Shown piece after piece: positions 28,220 through 37,555 of a DNA stretch of 64,000 bases. This DNA is from Succinivibrio sp. Lineage in GTDB: Bacteria; Pseudomonadota; Gammaproteobacteria; Enterobacterales; Succinivibrionaceae. The first letter of the stretch is position 1. Each line of letters starts with the position of its first letter. Below the pieces are notes generated by a model. The model did no database searches. It saw nothing but the letters and a program-made list of their open reading frames with translations, and had not been told where the DNA came from. The translations under genes were made by a program, and so were the position numbers. The DNA lies in assembly GCA_017635415.1 (NCBI GenBank), contig JAGBLM010000055.1:1-64000 (forward strand), read 5' to 3'.

Positions 28220-28705
28220 ATGGCTGTTGATAATCTTGCAGTATTCCCGGGGACTTTTGACCCTTTTACTCTCGGACACTTTGATATTCTGATGCGAGCA
28301 AGCAGAATCTTCTCAAAGGTGCTTATTGCCGTGGCAGAAAATCCGGCAAAACACACTCTTTTTTCTCTTGAAGAGCGTGTTTCCTCGATAAAAGAGGCCT
28401 GCCTTGATATTCCTTCAGTCGAGGTTACCGGATTTTCAGGAATGCTTGTAGACCTGCTCAGAGAATACAAGGCTGATATTCTGGTCAGAGGAGTACGCAC
28501 CGTCGCTGACTACGATTATGAGGTTCAACTTTCAGGTATGTACCGTACCCTGATGCCTGACATGGAAATTGTTATGCTGCCGACCTCAGGAAGTCTCTCC
28601 TTTATTTCCTCAACCCTGGTGCGCGATGTGATCATCCACCACGGAGACAGTGCCAAGTTTGTCCCCGCCTCAATCCAGCGTCTTATCAAAAGGAAATTCT
28701 CCTAA
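28220..28705 (+). CDS. coaD: Phosphopantetheine adenylyltransferase
   Basis: A 161-residue nucleotidyltransferase that makes dephospho-CoA from 4'-phosphopantetheine and ATP. It begins with AVFPGTFDPFTLGHFDIL, containing the T/HxGH signature, and has the C-terminal ISSTLVRDV segment (ISSS/T-x-x-R). A TTG start at 28202 is in frame, but the ATG at 28220 fits the family length. It is co-transcribed with the heptosyltransferase gene; in E. coli waaA-coaD is the neighbouring arrangement. Its stop codon directly abuts the mutM stop codon on the other strand. Confidence 0.95.
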   Translation: MAVDNLAVFPGTFDPFTLGHFDILMRASRIFSKVLIAVAENPAKHTLFSLEERVSSIKEACLDIPSVEVTGFSGMLVDLLREYKADILVRGVRTVADYDYEVQLSGMYRTLMPDMEIVMLPTSGSLSFISSTLVRDVIIHHGDSAKFVPASIQRLIKRKFS

Positions 28706-29524
28706 TCATTTCTGACAGTGCGGACAGTAAAAGGTACTGCGACCGCCCTGTACCAGAGACGTGATAGTCGTGCCACATTTTCTGCACGGCTGTCCTTTGT
28801 GCCCATATACGAATAAATCCTGCACAAAATAACCCATTTTGCCGTCAGCGCCGGAAAAGTCCCGAATGGTAGTCCCACCCTTTGCTATGGACTCGGTCAA
28901 GGTCTCTCTTATCGCCTGACAAAGCGCCCTGCATTCATTTTTCTTTACCTCATACGATTTTCTCAGCGGTGAGATGCCGACTTTGAAGAGCACTTCACTT
29001 GCATAGATATTGCCCACTCCGACGACCACTTTATTGTCCATAAGAGACTGTTTTACAGGTAGTTTTCTTCTGTGCAGAGCATTAAAAAGATAACCTTCAT
29101 CAAACTTGGCATCAAACGGCTCAGGCCCGAGACCGGAGAGGTGCTTATCCTCGAGCGGATCTTCATCAGGTCCGACATAGACAATCAGTCCAAATCGCCT
29201 TATATCGTTAAATCTGATGACAGTTCCGGAATCAAGAAACAAAGAGAAATGGTCATGTGGACCTGACTGGTCATTTTGACTCAGTACCCTAAGGTGTCCA
29301 GTCATGCCAAGATGCAGAATAAGAGCACCGCGATCCGTTCTGATAATAATATATTTTGCCCTTCGCTCTACAGCAGTAACTCTGCCGCCAATTATAGCGC
29401 GCATGTCTTTAGAATAAGGTTCACGAAGCTGCTTCTCATCGTGGACTAAATCGCTTATCACCGCCCCCTGCAGATACGGCTCTATCCCTTTTTTTGTAAC
29501 TTCAACTTCCGGTAATTCGGGCAT
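28706..29524 (-). CDS. mutM: Formamidopyrimidine-DNA glycosylase (Fpg/MutM)
   Basis: A bifunctional base-excision glycosylase/AP lyase of 272 residues that removes 8-oxoguanine and formamidopyrimidines. The N-terminus MPELPEVEV gives the catalytic Pro2 and Glu3. The helix-two-turn-helix segment KQSLMDNKVVVGVGNIYASE and a C-terminal zinc finger (CRKCG...CPHC at about 248-271) are complete. It lies downstream of rpmB-rpmG on the same strand, separated by an intrinsic terminator, as in E. coli. Confidence 0.96.
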   Translation of the reverse strand: MPELPEVEVTKKGIEPYLQGAVISDLVHDEKQLREPYSKDMRAIIGGRVTAVERRAKYIIIRTDRGALILHLGMTGHLRVLSQNDQSGPHDHFSLFLDSGTVIRFNDIRRFGLIVYVGPDEDPLEDKHLSGLGPEPFDAKFDEGYLFNALHRRKLPVKQSLMDNKVVVGVGNIYASEVLFKVGISPLRKSYEVKKNECRALCQAIRETLTESIAKGGTTIRDFSGADGKMGYFVQDLFVYGHKGQPCRKCGTTITSLVQGGRSTFYCPHCQK

Positions 29525-29543
29525 TTATGACTCCAAAAACAAC

Positions 29544-29574
29544 AAGACCCCGCTAAATAACTTAACGGGGTCTT
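29544..29574 (-). terminator. rpmBG intrinsic terminator
   Basis: On the minus strand AAGACCCCG (29574-29566) pairs with CGGGGTCTT (29552-29544), followed by a T-rich stretch. It separates rpmG from mutM, whose transcription then relies on read-through or an own promoter. Confidence 0.85.
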
Positions 29575-29597
29575 CTGATTATTACAAGAGGGTAAGA

Positions 29598-29768
29598 TTA
29601 TTTAATCTTGCCTTCTTTATACATTACATGCTTACGAACAACAGGATCATATTTCATGATCTCAAGTTTGCCCGGGGTAGTACGACGGTTCTTATCAGTT
29701 GTATAGAAATGACCGGTACCAGCAGTAGAATTTAAACGGATCTTTTCACGACCGCCTTTCTTAGCCAT
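29598..29768 (-). CDS. rpmG: 50S ribosomal protein L33 (zinc-free type)
   Basis: A 56-residue protein, [20 protein letters not shown] at the start and VMYKEGKIK at the end, nearly the same as E. coli L33. It has no cysteines, so it is the zinc-independent C- form. GGGAGG lies about 8 bases upstream of the ATG. It is 11 bases downstream of rpmB and shares its promoter. Confidence 0.95.
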   Translation of the reverse strand: MAKKGGREKIRLNSTAGTGHFYTTDKNRRTTPGKLEIMKYDPVVRKHVMYKEGKIK

Positions 29769-29779
29769 AACAGCCTCCC

Positions 29780-30016
29780 TTAAATCTTAGCGCCATTGGC
29801 ACGCATATCGGCGAGAACGGTATCAATACCGACCTTATCGATAGTGCGAATACCTTTAGTGGTAACGCGAAGTCTTACAAAACGGCCTTCGCTCTCAACC
29901 CAAAAACGATGATATTTCAGGTTAGGAAGAAAACGACGCTTGGCCGCGTTCTTTGCGTGGGAACGCAGGTTACCCACAGTCGGGCGCTTGCCCGTAACTT
30001 GGCAAACTCTGGACAT
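29780..30016 (-). CDS. rpmB: 50S ribosomal protein L28
   Basis: A 78-residue ribosomal protein of normal length starting [16 protein letters not shown]. The frame is open six codons further upstream (to 30034), but the start at 30016 matches the family and follows a GGAG site. First gene of the rpmB-rpmG(-mutM) unit, divergent from coaBC as in E. coli. Confidence 0.95.
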   Translation of the reverse strand: MSRVCQVTGKRPTVGNLRSHAKNAAKRRFLPNLKYHRFWVESEGRFVRLRVTTKGIRTIDKVGIDTVLADMRANGAKI

Positions 30017-30363
30017 GTTAAGTTCACACTCCAAAAATACTTACGGGTCACAGCACCTAAGAGCTGCAACCAAATTAATGTCTTAAGGTTAACAAAGTGC
30101 GCGTATTCTAACATAATTGCACAAAGATCTCGACTGCTTAAGCAGTTTAAATGGCAAATTTCTCGATCAGCGCCTTTGATCTTTGCAGTCAGGGGTAAAT
30201 CATGACCGCAACTTTCCGTGGCAACCGCTGATTATATAACAAAAATTGGTCAAACGAACATTAATATCAACTAATCTGCGTATATTTAGCCTGATTCAAC
30301 GTATAATTGAATGATAAATAATAAATTAATAATGCAATGATATTTTTTTAAACGGAGGAGAAA
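30017..30363. other. Divergent rpmB/coaBC intergenic region
   Basis: About 350 bases without a gene. It holds the rpmB promoter (extended -10 near 30105-30113), an AT-rich stretch at 30290-30350 that probably contains the coaBC promoter, and the strong coaBC ribosome site GGAGGAG (30355-30361). No conserved RNA or repeat is recognised. Confidence 0.5.
30105..30113 (-). promoter_or_regulatory. rpmB extended -10 promoter
   Basis: TGTTAGAAT on the minus strand: a TGn extension plus a five-of-six -10 hexamer, about 90 bases upstream of rpmB. No clear -35 is seen, which extended -10 promoters do not strictly need. Confidence 0.45.
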
Positions 30364-31680
30364 ATGACCGCTAAACTAAAAGATCGCAGTATCGTGTTGG
30401 CTGTCACAGGAGGAATTGCCGCTTATAAGGCATGTACCCTGTGCCGACTCCTTGTCAAAGAAGGCGCTCAAGTCAAGGTGCTTATGACCGAAAATGCAAC
30501 CAAACTTGTTACCGCTCAAACATTTGCTGCACTAAGCGGCAATCCAGTCGGAGTCGACCTTTTTGCTGAGCCGGAAAAAATTGCACACATCGCAGCCGCA
30601 GCTTCTGCCGATCTCGTAGTTGTTGCACCGGCAACTGCCAATACCATAGCCAAAATCTGCTCAGGCATGGCCGATAATATTGTGACCAGTTCGATCCTCG
30701 CCAGTACTGCCCCGATTGTGCTTGCACCGGCAATGAACAGTCATATGTACGAAAACCTCGCCACCCAGGAAAACCTCGCCACCTTAAGAAGACGTGGCTA
30801 CTTCATCATGTCCCCGGGAGAAGGAGAACTGGCCTGCCGGACCTCAGGCGCAGGACGCATGCCAGAGCCTGAGGACATTCTGGATTTTATCTGCCGTCTG
30901 CTCAACAGCGGTCATTTTGCACGCATCGGCTATGAAACAAACACCATGCTTGAAGCACCGGAAAAACCGCTTGAACTTGGTCAGACCAGACTACTGCCGA
31001 AGGCTGACGGTGCCGGATTAAGATTTGTGATTACTGCCGGACCTACAGCAGAAGCAATTGATCCGGTAAGAATAATTACCAACCGCAGTTCTGGGAAAAT
31101 GGGTTATGCCCTGGCCAGGGTGGCGCGCGCCCATGGCGCAGAAGTCATCCTGATCAGTGGTCCGGTCTCTCTGCCCACACCTGCCGGGGTAAAACGCATT
31201 GACGTCACCACTGCCACCCAGATGCTTCAGGCTGTAGAAAACGAAATCTCCAAAGCTGATGTTTTCATAGGCTGTGCTGCCGTTTCTGACTATCGTCCGG
31301 AAAGGATGTCCCCTAATAAGATCACCAAGGAAGAGGAAGGAGATAACCTCGTTATCAGGTTAGTGAAAAATCCTGATATTATCGCCACTGTCGGCAGACT
31401 CGACCATAACCGTCCGTTCACTGTCGGTTTTGCGGCAGAAACCAATGACGGCAAGGAGCACGCCAAGGCAAAACTGCTACGGAAAAACCTTGACCTTATC
31501 GTCCTCAACGATGTTTCCAAACCTGATATAGGTTTGGAATCAGACGAAAATGAGGTTTCTGTCTTTGATAAAGAAGGAGAAATTGCGCATCTGCCACGCA
31601 ACAGCAAACTGGTAATAGCAGAAAATCTTATCAGCCTCATTCTGCATGAAGTCAGAAATTACCTTGCGAGCAGAGAGTAA
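30364..31680 (+). CDS. coaBC: Bifunctional phosphopantothenoylcysteine decarboxylase/synthetase
   Basis: A 438-residue fusion enzyme of CoA synthesis: the N-terminal FMN-dependent CoaC decarboxylase (about 1-190) and C-terminal CoaB synthetase (about 220-438). CoaC shows GGIAAYKACTL, the catalytic histidine in KIAHIAAAASADLVVVAPAT, PAMNSHMYE, and the cysteine of GELACRTSGAGRMPEPEDI (E. coli has ACGDYGPGRM). CoaB starts with FVITAGPTAEAIDPVR-ITNRSSGKMG. The linker at 190-220 is longer than usual. GGAGGAG gives a strong ribosome site. dut follows after three bases. Confidence 0.96.
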   Translation: MTAKLKDRSIVLAVTGGIAAYKACTLCRLLVKEGAQVKVLMTENATKLVTAQTFAALSGNPVGVDLFAEPEKIAHIAAAASADLVVVAPATANTIAKICSGMADNIVTSSILASTAPIVLAPAMNSHMYENLATQENLATLRRRGYFIMSPGEGELACRTSGAGRMPEPEDILDFICRLLNSGHFARIGYETNTMLEAPEKPLELGQTRLLPKADGAGLRFVITAGPTAEAIDPVRIITNRSSGKMGYALARVARAHGAEVILISGPVSLPTPAGVKRIDVTTATQMLQAVENEISKADVFIGCAAVSDYRPERMSPNKITKEEEGDNLVIRLVKNPDIIATVGRLDHNRPFTVGFAAETNDGKEHAKAKLLRKNLDLIVLNDVSKPDIGLESDENEVSVFDKEGEIAHLPRNSKLVIAENLISLILHEVRNYLASRE

Positions 31681-31683
31681 AGC

Positions 31684-32136
31684 ATGCCTAACGTCAAGCT
31701 CAAGGTTCTTGATGAAAGACTTGGCAGAGATTTCCCTCTGCCATCTTATGAGACAGATGGCTCTGCCGGAATGGATCTGAGAGCTATGCTCGATGAGGAC
31801 TACCTGTTAAAACCTGATGAGGTCAAACTGGTCAGTTCAGGTTTTGCCATGCACATTGCCGACAGAGGTATTGTGGCCTCCATTTACCCGCGCTCGGGTC
31901 TGGGTACGAAACACGGTATTGTGCTTGGTAATCTGACCGGTATCATCGATTCTGATTATCAGGGTCCTATTCTCATGCCGGTCTGGAACCGTTCCTCTCG
32001 GCCGTTTCTGCTCGAGGTAGGGATGAGAATAGCCCAAATGGTGTTCACTCCGGTATTACGAGTGAATTTTGAACTATGTGAAGAGTTTGAGACCTCAACG
32101 CGAGGAGAAAAAGGCTTCGGCTCAACCGGAGCGTAA
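31684..32136 (+). CDS. dut: Deoxyuridine 5'-triphosphate nucleotidohydrolase
   Basis: A trimeric dUTPase of 150 residues that removes dUTP and supplies dUMP for thymidylate synthesis. All five motifs are visible: AGMDLRA (motif I), PRSGLG (II), GNLTGIIDSDYQG (III), RIAQMVF (IV) and RGEKGFGSTG (V, the P-loop-like tail). It is coupled to coaBC as in E. coli and followed by a bidirectional terminator. Confidence 0.97.
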   Translation: MPNVKLKVLDERLGRDFPLPSYETDGSAGMDLRAMLDEDYLLKPDEVKLVSSGFAMHIADRGIVASIYPRSGLGTKHGIVLGNLTGIIDSDYQGPILMPVWNRSSRPFLLEVGMRIAQMVFTPVLRVNFELCEEFETSTRGEKGFGSTGA

Positions 32137-32157
32137 GACTAGCCCGCCAGACAGCAA

Positions 32158-32189
32158 AAAGCTCCAAAGACTGCAATCTTAGGAGCTTT
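32158..32189. terminator. Bidirectional terminator between dut and the PII gene
   Basis: AAAGCTCC (32158-32165) pairs with GGAGCTTT (32182-32189), with further pairing of AAGA/TCTT inside. A/T-rich flanks on both sides suit convergent dut and PII genes. Confidence 0.7.
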
Positions 32190-32216
32190 ATTATCTTTTC
32201 TGCACAAAGAGAATTG

Positions 32217-32546
32217 CTAGTCCAGATCCTTTTGCTGTTTGCTTACCGTATAGGATTCTGTAATAGGATTGACAAAAATTCTGCCGTCACCAGGATTGCC
32301 CTGTTCTCCGGTTTTCGCGTTTTCCATAATGATGTCGACTACGGTATCCTTGTCCTCGTCCTCTACCACTATGTATAACATGAACTTGCTCATTTCCTGA
32401 TAAAGGACCTCACCGACCTTAATACCTTTTTCCTTGCCCCGACCGGATACACTCCATTTTGTCAAGGCATTAAATCCGGCAGCGGTCAGAGCATCCTGTA
32501 CTGTCATCACCTTTTCAGGACGAACAATCGCGGTGATAGCCTGCAT
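32217..32546 (-). CDS. P-II family signalling protein with an atypical T-loop
   Basis: A 109-residue PII-fold protein. The N-terminus MQAITAIVRPEKVMTVQDAL and the C-terminal nucleotide-binding B-loop segment KTGEQGNPGDGRIFV are clear PII features. The T-loop (GRGKEKGIKVGEVLYQEMSK) is about four residues shorter than in GlnB/GlnK and lacks the ELYRGAEY segment that holds the uridylylated Tyr51; it looks more like NifI-type or other specialised PII proteins. No amtB, glnA or nif gene is adjacent; argH lies upstream. It may bind ATP/2-oxoglutarate and regulate an unknown target. Confidence 0.8.
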   Translation of the reverse strand: MQAITAIVRPEKVMTVQDALTAAGFNALTKWSVSGRGKEKGIKVGEVLYQEMSKFMLYIVVEDEDKDTVVDIIMENAKTGEQGNPGDGRIFVNPITESYTVSKQQKDLD

Positions 32547-32664
32547 CTTCGTTAACTCCTTATTAAAAATTTCAGTTCTTCCCTAATTGTGTTGAATAAT
32601 ATAGTACATATTTTCGGTAACTATTAGTTTACCGCCAATACCACAGTCAAGGAAGAGTCCGAAG

Positions 32665-34050
32665 CTAACCTTTATGCTTTGCGAGAAGATCCTTGAAGTG
32701 TTCAATCTCCGTCTTTGTCTGAGAAGGAGCCACTCCACCCTTAATATCACGTTTGGCAATTATGTTTTCAAGTTGCAACTGAGGATAGACATCCTCATTG
32801 ACGACAGTTGAAAACTCTCTGAACTCCTCTAGAGTCAAATCCTCAAGAGCTTTCTTTTTTTCAATCGCATAAAGTACGGTTCTGCCCACAATACCGTGAG
32901 CATCTCTGAACGGAACCCCTTTTGATACCAGATAATCAGCAAATTCCGTGGCATTGGAGTAACCACCTCTGGCAGCCTCTACGGCGCAATCCTTATTGAG
33001 TTTCAGACCTTCAAAGACCAACTGTGCCATATACAGACTGTCCTCCCAGGTATCAATGGTATCAAACAGTCGCTCCTTATCCTCCTGAAGGTCCTTATCG
33101 TAGGCAAGCGGCAGAGCTTTACAGGTAACCAGCATACCTGTCAGAGCTCCTACTACCCTGCCACACTTGCCGCGGATAAGTTCTAAGGCGTCCGGATTCT
33201 TTTTCTGCGGCATCAGCGAAGAGCCTGAGGTTACCTTATCTGACAGTTCAACAAAATGAGCTTCACCGCTGTTGTATATAATGAGATCCTCGGCAAGTCG
33301 GGAGAGATGCATCATGGAAATTGATGCACAGGATAATAATTCAATGACATGATCTCTGTCGGATACGCCGTCAAGACTGTTGGAGGTTGCCGCTTTAAAG
33401 CCCAGGGCTAAAGCCAGTTTCTGGCGGTCAATTCTGTAGGCGGTACCGGCCAGGGCAGCAGACCCCAGCGGACATGTTGACATCAGATCTGCAGCGTTCA
33501 TAAGGCGCTGGTAATCGCGCTCAAACATCTGCACATAAGCTAAAATCCAGTGTGAAAACGTTACCGGCTGAGCCCGCTGCAGATGTGTATAGCCAGGGAA
33601 CAGGGCACCCTGATATTTATCAGCACATTTAACCAGTTCCTGTTCAAGACTTACCAGTGCCTCGCCGATTCTTACTACCGCCTTGCGACACCATAGTTTC
33701 AGATCAAGGGCCACCTGATCATTGCGACTTCTGCCTGTATGCAGTTTTTTGCCGAGATTACCGACTTTTTCGATCAGACGACGTTCAACATACGAGTGAA
33801 TATCCTCATCGCTTTCGCGGGCAATGGCATGAATATCCTGCTCCACCTCAGTATGCAGTTCAACCAAGGCCTTCTTTAAATCAGCACATTCCTGATCGTT
33901 AAGCACCCCTGCCTCGTGAATAGCATCAGCCCAGCATTCAGAGCCCTCTATATCCTCAAGCGCCAAACGATAATCAAATTTTAAAGAATCGTTGTAATCC
34001 TTAAATCTCTGATCCGGTCCTTCAGTGAACCTTCCACCCCATAAAGCCAT
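32665..34050 (-). CDS. argH: Argininosuccinate lyase
   Basis: A 461-residue enzyme of the fumarase/aspartase superfamily that splits argininosuccinate into arginine and fumarate. It shows [40 protein letters not shown] and the superfamily signature [15 protein letters not shown] with the catalytic serine loop. It starts 99 bases behind argG and is the last gene of the argFGH cluster. Confidence 0.97.
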   Translation of the reverse strand: MALWGGRFTEGPDQRFKDYNDSLKFDYRLALEDIEGSECWADAIHEAGVLNDQECADLKKALVELHTEVEQDIHAIARESDEDIHSYVERRLIEKVGNLGKKLHTGRSRNDQVALDLKLWCRKAVVRIGEALVSLEQELVKCADKYQGALFPGYTHLQRAQPVTFSHWILAYVQMFERDYQRLMNAADLMSTCPLGSAALAGTAYRIDRQKLALALGFKAATSNSLDGVSDRDHVIELLSCASISMMHLSRLAEDLIIYNSGEAHFVELSDKVTSGSSLMPQKKNPDALELIRGKCGRVVGALTGMLVTCKALPLAYDKDLQEDKERLFDTIDTWEDSLYMAQLVFEGLKLNKDCAVEAARGGYSNATEFADYLVSKGVPFRDAHGIVGRTVLYAIEKKKALEDLTLEEFREFSTVVNEDVYPQLQLENIIAKRDIKGGVAPSQTKTEIEHFKDLLAKHKG

Positions 34051-34149
34051 AATTACCTCTAGAGATTAAAAAAATACGGCAGGAAGACAGACAACAGGAA
34101 GGCTTCATACCGTATTTTCAAAAATACTAATCTATATCAAAAGAAACGG

Positions 34150-35379
34150 TTATTTCTTTTTGTTTAATGCGTTGATGGCGCGAATACGGCTTGGCAGAGA
34201 GAACAGGCGGATAAAGCCTGCAGCATCAGCCTGACTGTATACCTCATCAGCGCCGAAGGTCACAAAGTCAAAGTTAAACAGACTGTTTGGTGAATCCTTC
34301 TGGATAATTTCAATATTACCCTTGTACAGTTTAACAACAACCTTGCCGTTGACATCATGTGCAAGTTCATCGGCGGCTGCCTGCAGGATCTCGCGCAGAC
34401 GTGTAAACCAGCGACCGTCATATACCAAAGAAGCAAAATCAACAGCAAGTTTCTCGCGGAATTCACGGGTGGTCTTATCAAGAACCAGCTGCTCGATAGC
34501 GCGTAAGGCATGGAAAACAATGGTGCCACCCGGGGTCTCATAGCAACAACGTGACTTCATGCCGACCAGACGGTTTTCGGTAATATCGATACGACCGACA
34601 CCGTTGCGAGCACCCAGTTCATTGAGAGCGGTCAGCATCTCAAATGGGGTGAGAGCCTTGCCGTTAAGTTCGGTCACACAACCGTCCTTAATGGTCAGTT
34701 CAAAGGTTTCAGGAGTGTCCGGAGCCTTCTCAGGAGAAGTGGTCCATACCCATACATTCTCTGAGGCTGCATTCCAGGTATTCTCAAGTTCACCGCCTTC
34801 AGTGGAGATGTGCAGCACATTGGCATCACGACTGTAAATCTTCTTCAGAGTGGTCTTGCAAGGAATATTGCGTTCATTAAGATAAGCAAGCAACTCTTCA
34901 CGTGACTGCATATCCCAGATACGCCACGGAGCAATAACATCAAGCTGAGGAGCCAGTGCGGCAACAGCACTTTCAAAGCGGACCTGATCGTTACCCTTGC
35001 CGGTAGCACCGTGTGCTACAGCATCTGCGCCTTCTTCAAGAGCGACCTGCACCATAGCCTTGGCAATTACTGGACGGGCAATAGCAGTACCCAGAAGATA
35101 GGTTCCCTCATACAGAGAGCCGGCCTTCATGGCCTCCCAGACATAATCTTTAACGAATTCTTCACGGAGATCCTTGATAACGCACTTAGTTGCACCAGAA
35201 GCCTTGGCCTTATCTTCAATGCCTTCGAGATCTTCTCTTTCCTGACCTACATCAGCAACAAAGCAGATCACCTCACAGCCATAGTTTTCCTTCAGCCATG
35301 GCACGATAGTTGAGGTATCCAGACCGCCGGAATAAGCGAGGACAACCTTTTTGTACTGTTTATTACTCTGTTTTAACAT
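34150..35379 (-). CDS. argG: Argininosuccinate synthase
   Basis: A 409-residue ATP-dependent ligase joining citrulline and aspartate. The N-type ATP pyrophosphatase P-loop AYSGGLDTS lies at about 15-23, followed by the [14 protein letters not shown] segment (about 119-132). The length is that of the common type-1 enzyme rather than the 447-residue E. coli form. It is 19 bases behind argF. Confidence 0.97.
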   Translation of the reverse strand: MLKQSNKQYKKVVLAYSGGLDTSTIVPWLKENYGCEVICFVADVGQEREDLEGIEDKAKASGATKCVIKDLREEFVKDYVWEAMKAGSLYEGTYLLGTAIARPVIAKAMVQVALEEGADAVAHGATGKGNDQVRFESAVAALAPQLDVIAPWRIWDMQSREELLAYLNERNIPCKTTLKKIYSRDANVLHISTEGGELENTWNAASENVWVWTTSPEKAPDTPETFELTIKDGCVTELNGKALTPFEMLTALNELGARNGVGRIDITENRLVGMKSRCCYETPGGTIVFHALRAIEQLVLDKTTREFREKLAVDFASLVYDGRWFTRLREILQAAADELAHDVNGKVVVKLYKGNIEIIQKDSPNSLFNFDFVTFGADEVYSQADAAGFIRLFSLPSRIRAINALNKKK

Positions 35380-35398
35380 CGTTATAAATCCCCAAATT

Positions 35399-36307
35399 TT
35401 ATGCTTTAATCAATTTTGATAAGACGGACATATGAATATGTAAACGGTTTTCTGCCTCATCGAAGACAACTGACTTAGGTCCATCCATTACTTCATCAGT
35501 TATTTCGTAGTTGCGATGTGCCGGCAGGCAATGCATCACAATCTGTGCACCGGATCTCTGCAGCAGCTCCTGATTGATCTGATAAGGCATATACTTCTTC
35601 TTCACTGCCTCAAGAGGTGTATTGTCACCCATCGAGACCCAGGTATCGGTGTATATAACATCAAAATCCTTCAGCAGGGCAGGGTCGTTTTCCACAGCAA
35701 GGGTACAGCCATTCTTTCTGGCAAGTTCCGAGGCTTTAGTAAATACCTGCACATCCGGACCGCAGCCCAGCGGACAGAAACAGGTAACATTGACTCCCAA
35801 GGTCGCACCGGCAACAAAAAGAGAGTTGGTAACATTGTTACCGTCTCCGACATAGGCAAGTTTAACTCCCTTGAGTCTGCCCAAATGTTCCCTGACTGTC
35901 ATGTAGTCTGCCATCGCCTGAGCCGGATGGTATAGATCGGACAGGGCGTTTATCACCGGAACAGAACCATAACAGGCCAGTTCCTCAAGAGTCTTCTGAG
36001 CAAAGACACGGCCGACCAGACAGTCAACCCAACGACAGAGATTGCGGGCGTAATCGCCGATGGTTTCTCTTTTACCCAGTTCACCGTTCTGTAAATCAAG
36101 GTATACCCCGTGACCACCCAGTCTGTAGAACGCCAGTTCAAAAGTTGTTCTTGTCCTTAAGGAAGGCTTTTCGAACATAATTGCACCACTCCGGCCTTTC
36201 AACACCTCTGCAAATTTTTCCGGCTCCCTTTTCATGGCCGCAGCAGTATCAAGAATATCTAAATATTCATCCTGGTTGAATTCAAAACCGGTTAATAGAT
36301 GACGCAT
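35399..36307 (-). CDS. argF: Ornithine carbamoyltransferase
   Basis: A 302-residue enzyme that makes citrulline from ornithine and carbamoyl phosphate. The carbamoyl-phosphate site is SLRTRTTFE (a variant of STRT), and the ornithine site HCLPAH is intact. The ATG at 36307 has GGGGAG 8 bases upstream; a TTG one codon earlier is less likely. First gene of argFGH. The 165-base upstream region has no convincing ArgR box that I could mark. Confidence 0.95.
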   Translation of the reverse strand: MRHLLTGFEFNQDEYLDILDTAAAMKREPEKFAEVLKGRSGAIMFEKPSLRTRTTFELAFYRLGGHGVYLDLQNGELGKRETIGDYARNLCRWVDCLVGRVFAQKTLEELACYGSVPVINALSDLYHPAQAMADYMTVREHLGRLKGVKLAYVGDGNNVTNSLFVAGATLGVNVTCFCPLGCGPDVQVFTKASELARKNGCTLAVENDPALLKDFDVIYTDTWVSMGDNTPLEAVKKKYMPYQINQELLQRSGAQIVMHCLPAHRNYEITDEVMDGPKSVVFDEAENRLHIHMSVLSKLIKA

Positions 36308-36476
36308 CAATTATGCTCCCCCAAATTATTCTGAAAATCAGGGACTGTTTACGGTACTAAAGCGGAAATGTTTCAGTCCCATTTCTTTTCCGCCATTTTC
36401 CGATATTAACAAATGTCAGACGCGGTAATTAATAAATTCGACTCTGAGGACTTTTGAGCACAATTTTAGTGCACCA

Positions 36477-37058
36477 TCACAGCATCTTCAGAAGACGCAG
36501 CGCCAGCAGAAGACAGGCAATCGATCTTGACTCAGTAAGCGGAGAGTCTTTCCTAAAGGCAAGATCCAGAGCCTCCCCCCTGGTAACCTTGATTATCTGT
36601 ATCGGCTCCGGTTCATCTCCGGTGTTACGGGTATGCTGGAACAAATCAGTGCACAGAAAACAGAACATACGTAGCGCCATCATGCCCGGTGCCACTGTCA
36701 TTTCGTTTTTGAGCAGTTCAACCTTTCTGCAGCCAAAACCGATTTCTTCCTCAAGTTCACGTTTGACTGCTTCTTCAGGATTTTCTCCGGCATCAATTTT
36801 ACCTTTCACAAATCCCAGCTCATATCTTTCAAATCCGCAGGCATACTCTGAGGTCAGATAAAAATGAGTGCCGTCAAAAGGCACAGCAAGAACAGCCCCT
36901 CTGCCGGCAGGAAGACGCTCATACGTTTTTATAAGTCCGTTGCCAAACTGGAGCTCCAACTCGTCTACGGCAAAGAAGGAGGAAACCTTGTGATGTTTTT
37001 TTGCAAGCACCTTCGGAACAGGTGCCAAAAGAGGTGAAAGATCCATGCTATTTACCAA
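36477..37058 (-). CDS. nudE: ADP compounds hydrolase NudE
   Basis: A 193-residue Nudix hydrolase. The Nudix box is complete: GKIDAGENPEEAVKRELEEE followed by IGF (about residues 86-108). The N-terminal KYERL-like strand and the overall length fit NudE, which hydrolyses ADP-ribose, NADH and Ap3A. It is divergent from hslR, in the same neighbourhood as in E. coli (nudE, hslR, hslO, pck). No operon partner downstream. Confidence 0.88.
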   Translation of the reverse strand: MVNSMDLSPLLAPVPKVLAKKHHKVSSFFAVDELELQFGNGLIKTYERLPAGRGAVLAVPFDGTHFYLTSEYACGFERYELGFVKGKIDAGENPEEAVKRELEEEIGFGCRKVELLKNEMTVAPGMMALRMFCFLCTDLFQHTRNTGDEPEPIQIIKVTRGEALDLAFRKDSPLTESRSIACLLLALRLLKML

Positions 37059-37155
37059 ATATCCTTTGTCTTTGCTGTATACTTTATCACCTAACCTTTG
37101 CTGATAATCGGCAAACGGAAAGACTAATATTTTTTTTCACCGGATTCCAATTACC

Positions 37156-37551
37156 TTGACAGATGATGTAAAAAAGGTTCGCCTTGACAAATGGTTATGG
37201 GCCGCACGTTTTTATAAGACCCGTTCGCTTGCCCGCTCAATGATCGAGGGGGGCAAGGTTGACTACAACGGCGTCCGGGCAAAACCGGCCAAAGATGTGG
37301 AAACTGGTGCTGTCATAAGACTGCTCCAGGGGAATATACGCAAAGAGATAAAGGTTATCGGTATCAGCGAAGTTCGCGGACCTGCCGCAGTGGCACAGAC
37401 GCTTTATGAAGAAACAGAGGAAAGTGTCAGACTTCGTACCCGGCAGCTTGAACAGATCAGAATCAATGCTCTGCTTGCCCCGCATCCTGACTCCAAGCCG
37501 AATAAAAAAGAGCGTCGAGCCCTAATCAGTATTAAATATGGAGAACATTAG
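37156..37551 (+). CDS. hslR: Ribosome-associated heat shock protein 15 (Hsp15)
   Basis: A 131-residue protein with an S4-type RNA-binding domain at residues 8-65 (VRLDKWLWAARFYKTRSLA...GGKVDYNGVRAKP). Hsp15 rescues stalled 50S subunits carrying nascent chains. The start codon appears to be TTG at 37156: no ATG occurs in frame before the conserved DKWLW segment and no ribosome site is visible. It overlaps or abuts hslO downstream. Confidence 0.92.
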   Translation: MTDDVKKVRLDKWLWAARFYKTRSLARSMIEGGKVDYNGVRAKPAKDVETGAVIRLLQGNIRKEIKVIGISEVRGPAAVAQTLYEETEESVRLRTRQLEQIRINALLAPHPDSKPNKKERRALISIKYGEH

Positions 37552-37555
37552 AATT

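Noticed and set aside
36311..36476. ArgR box upstream of argF
   Set aside because: An AT-rich GAATTTATTAATTA-like stretch is only loosely similar to the ARG box consensus.
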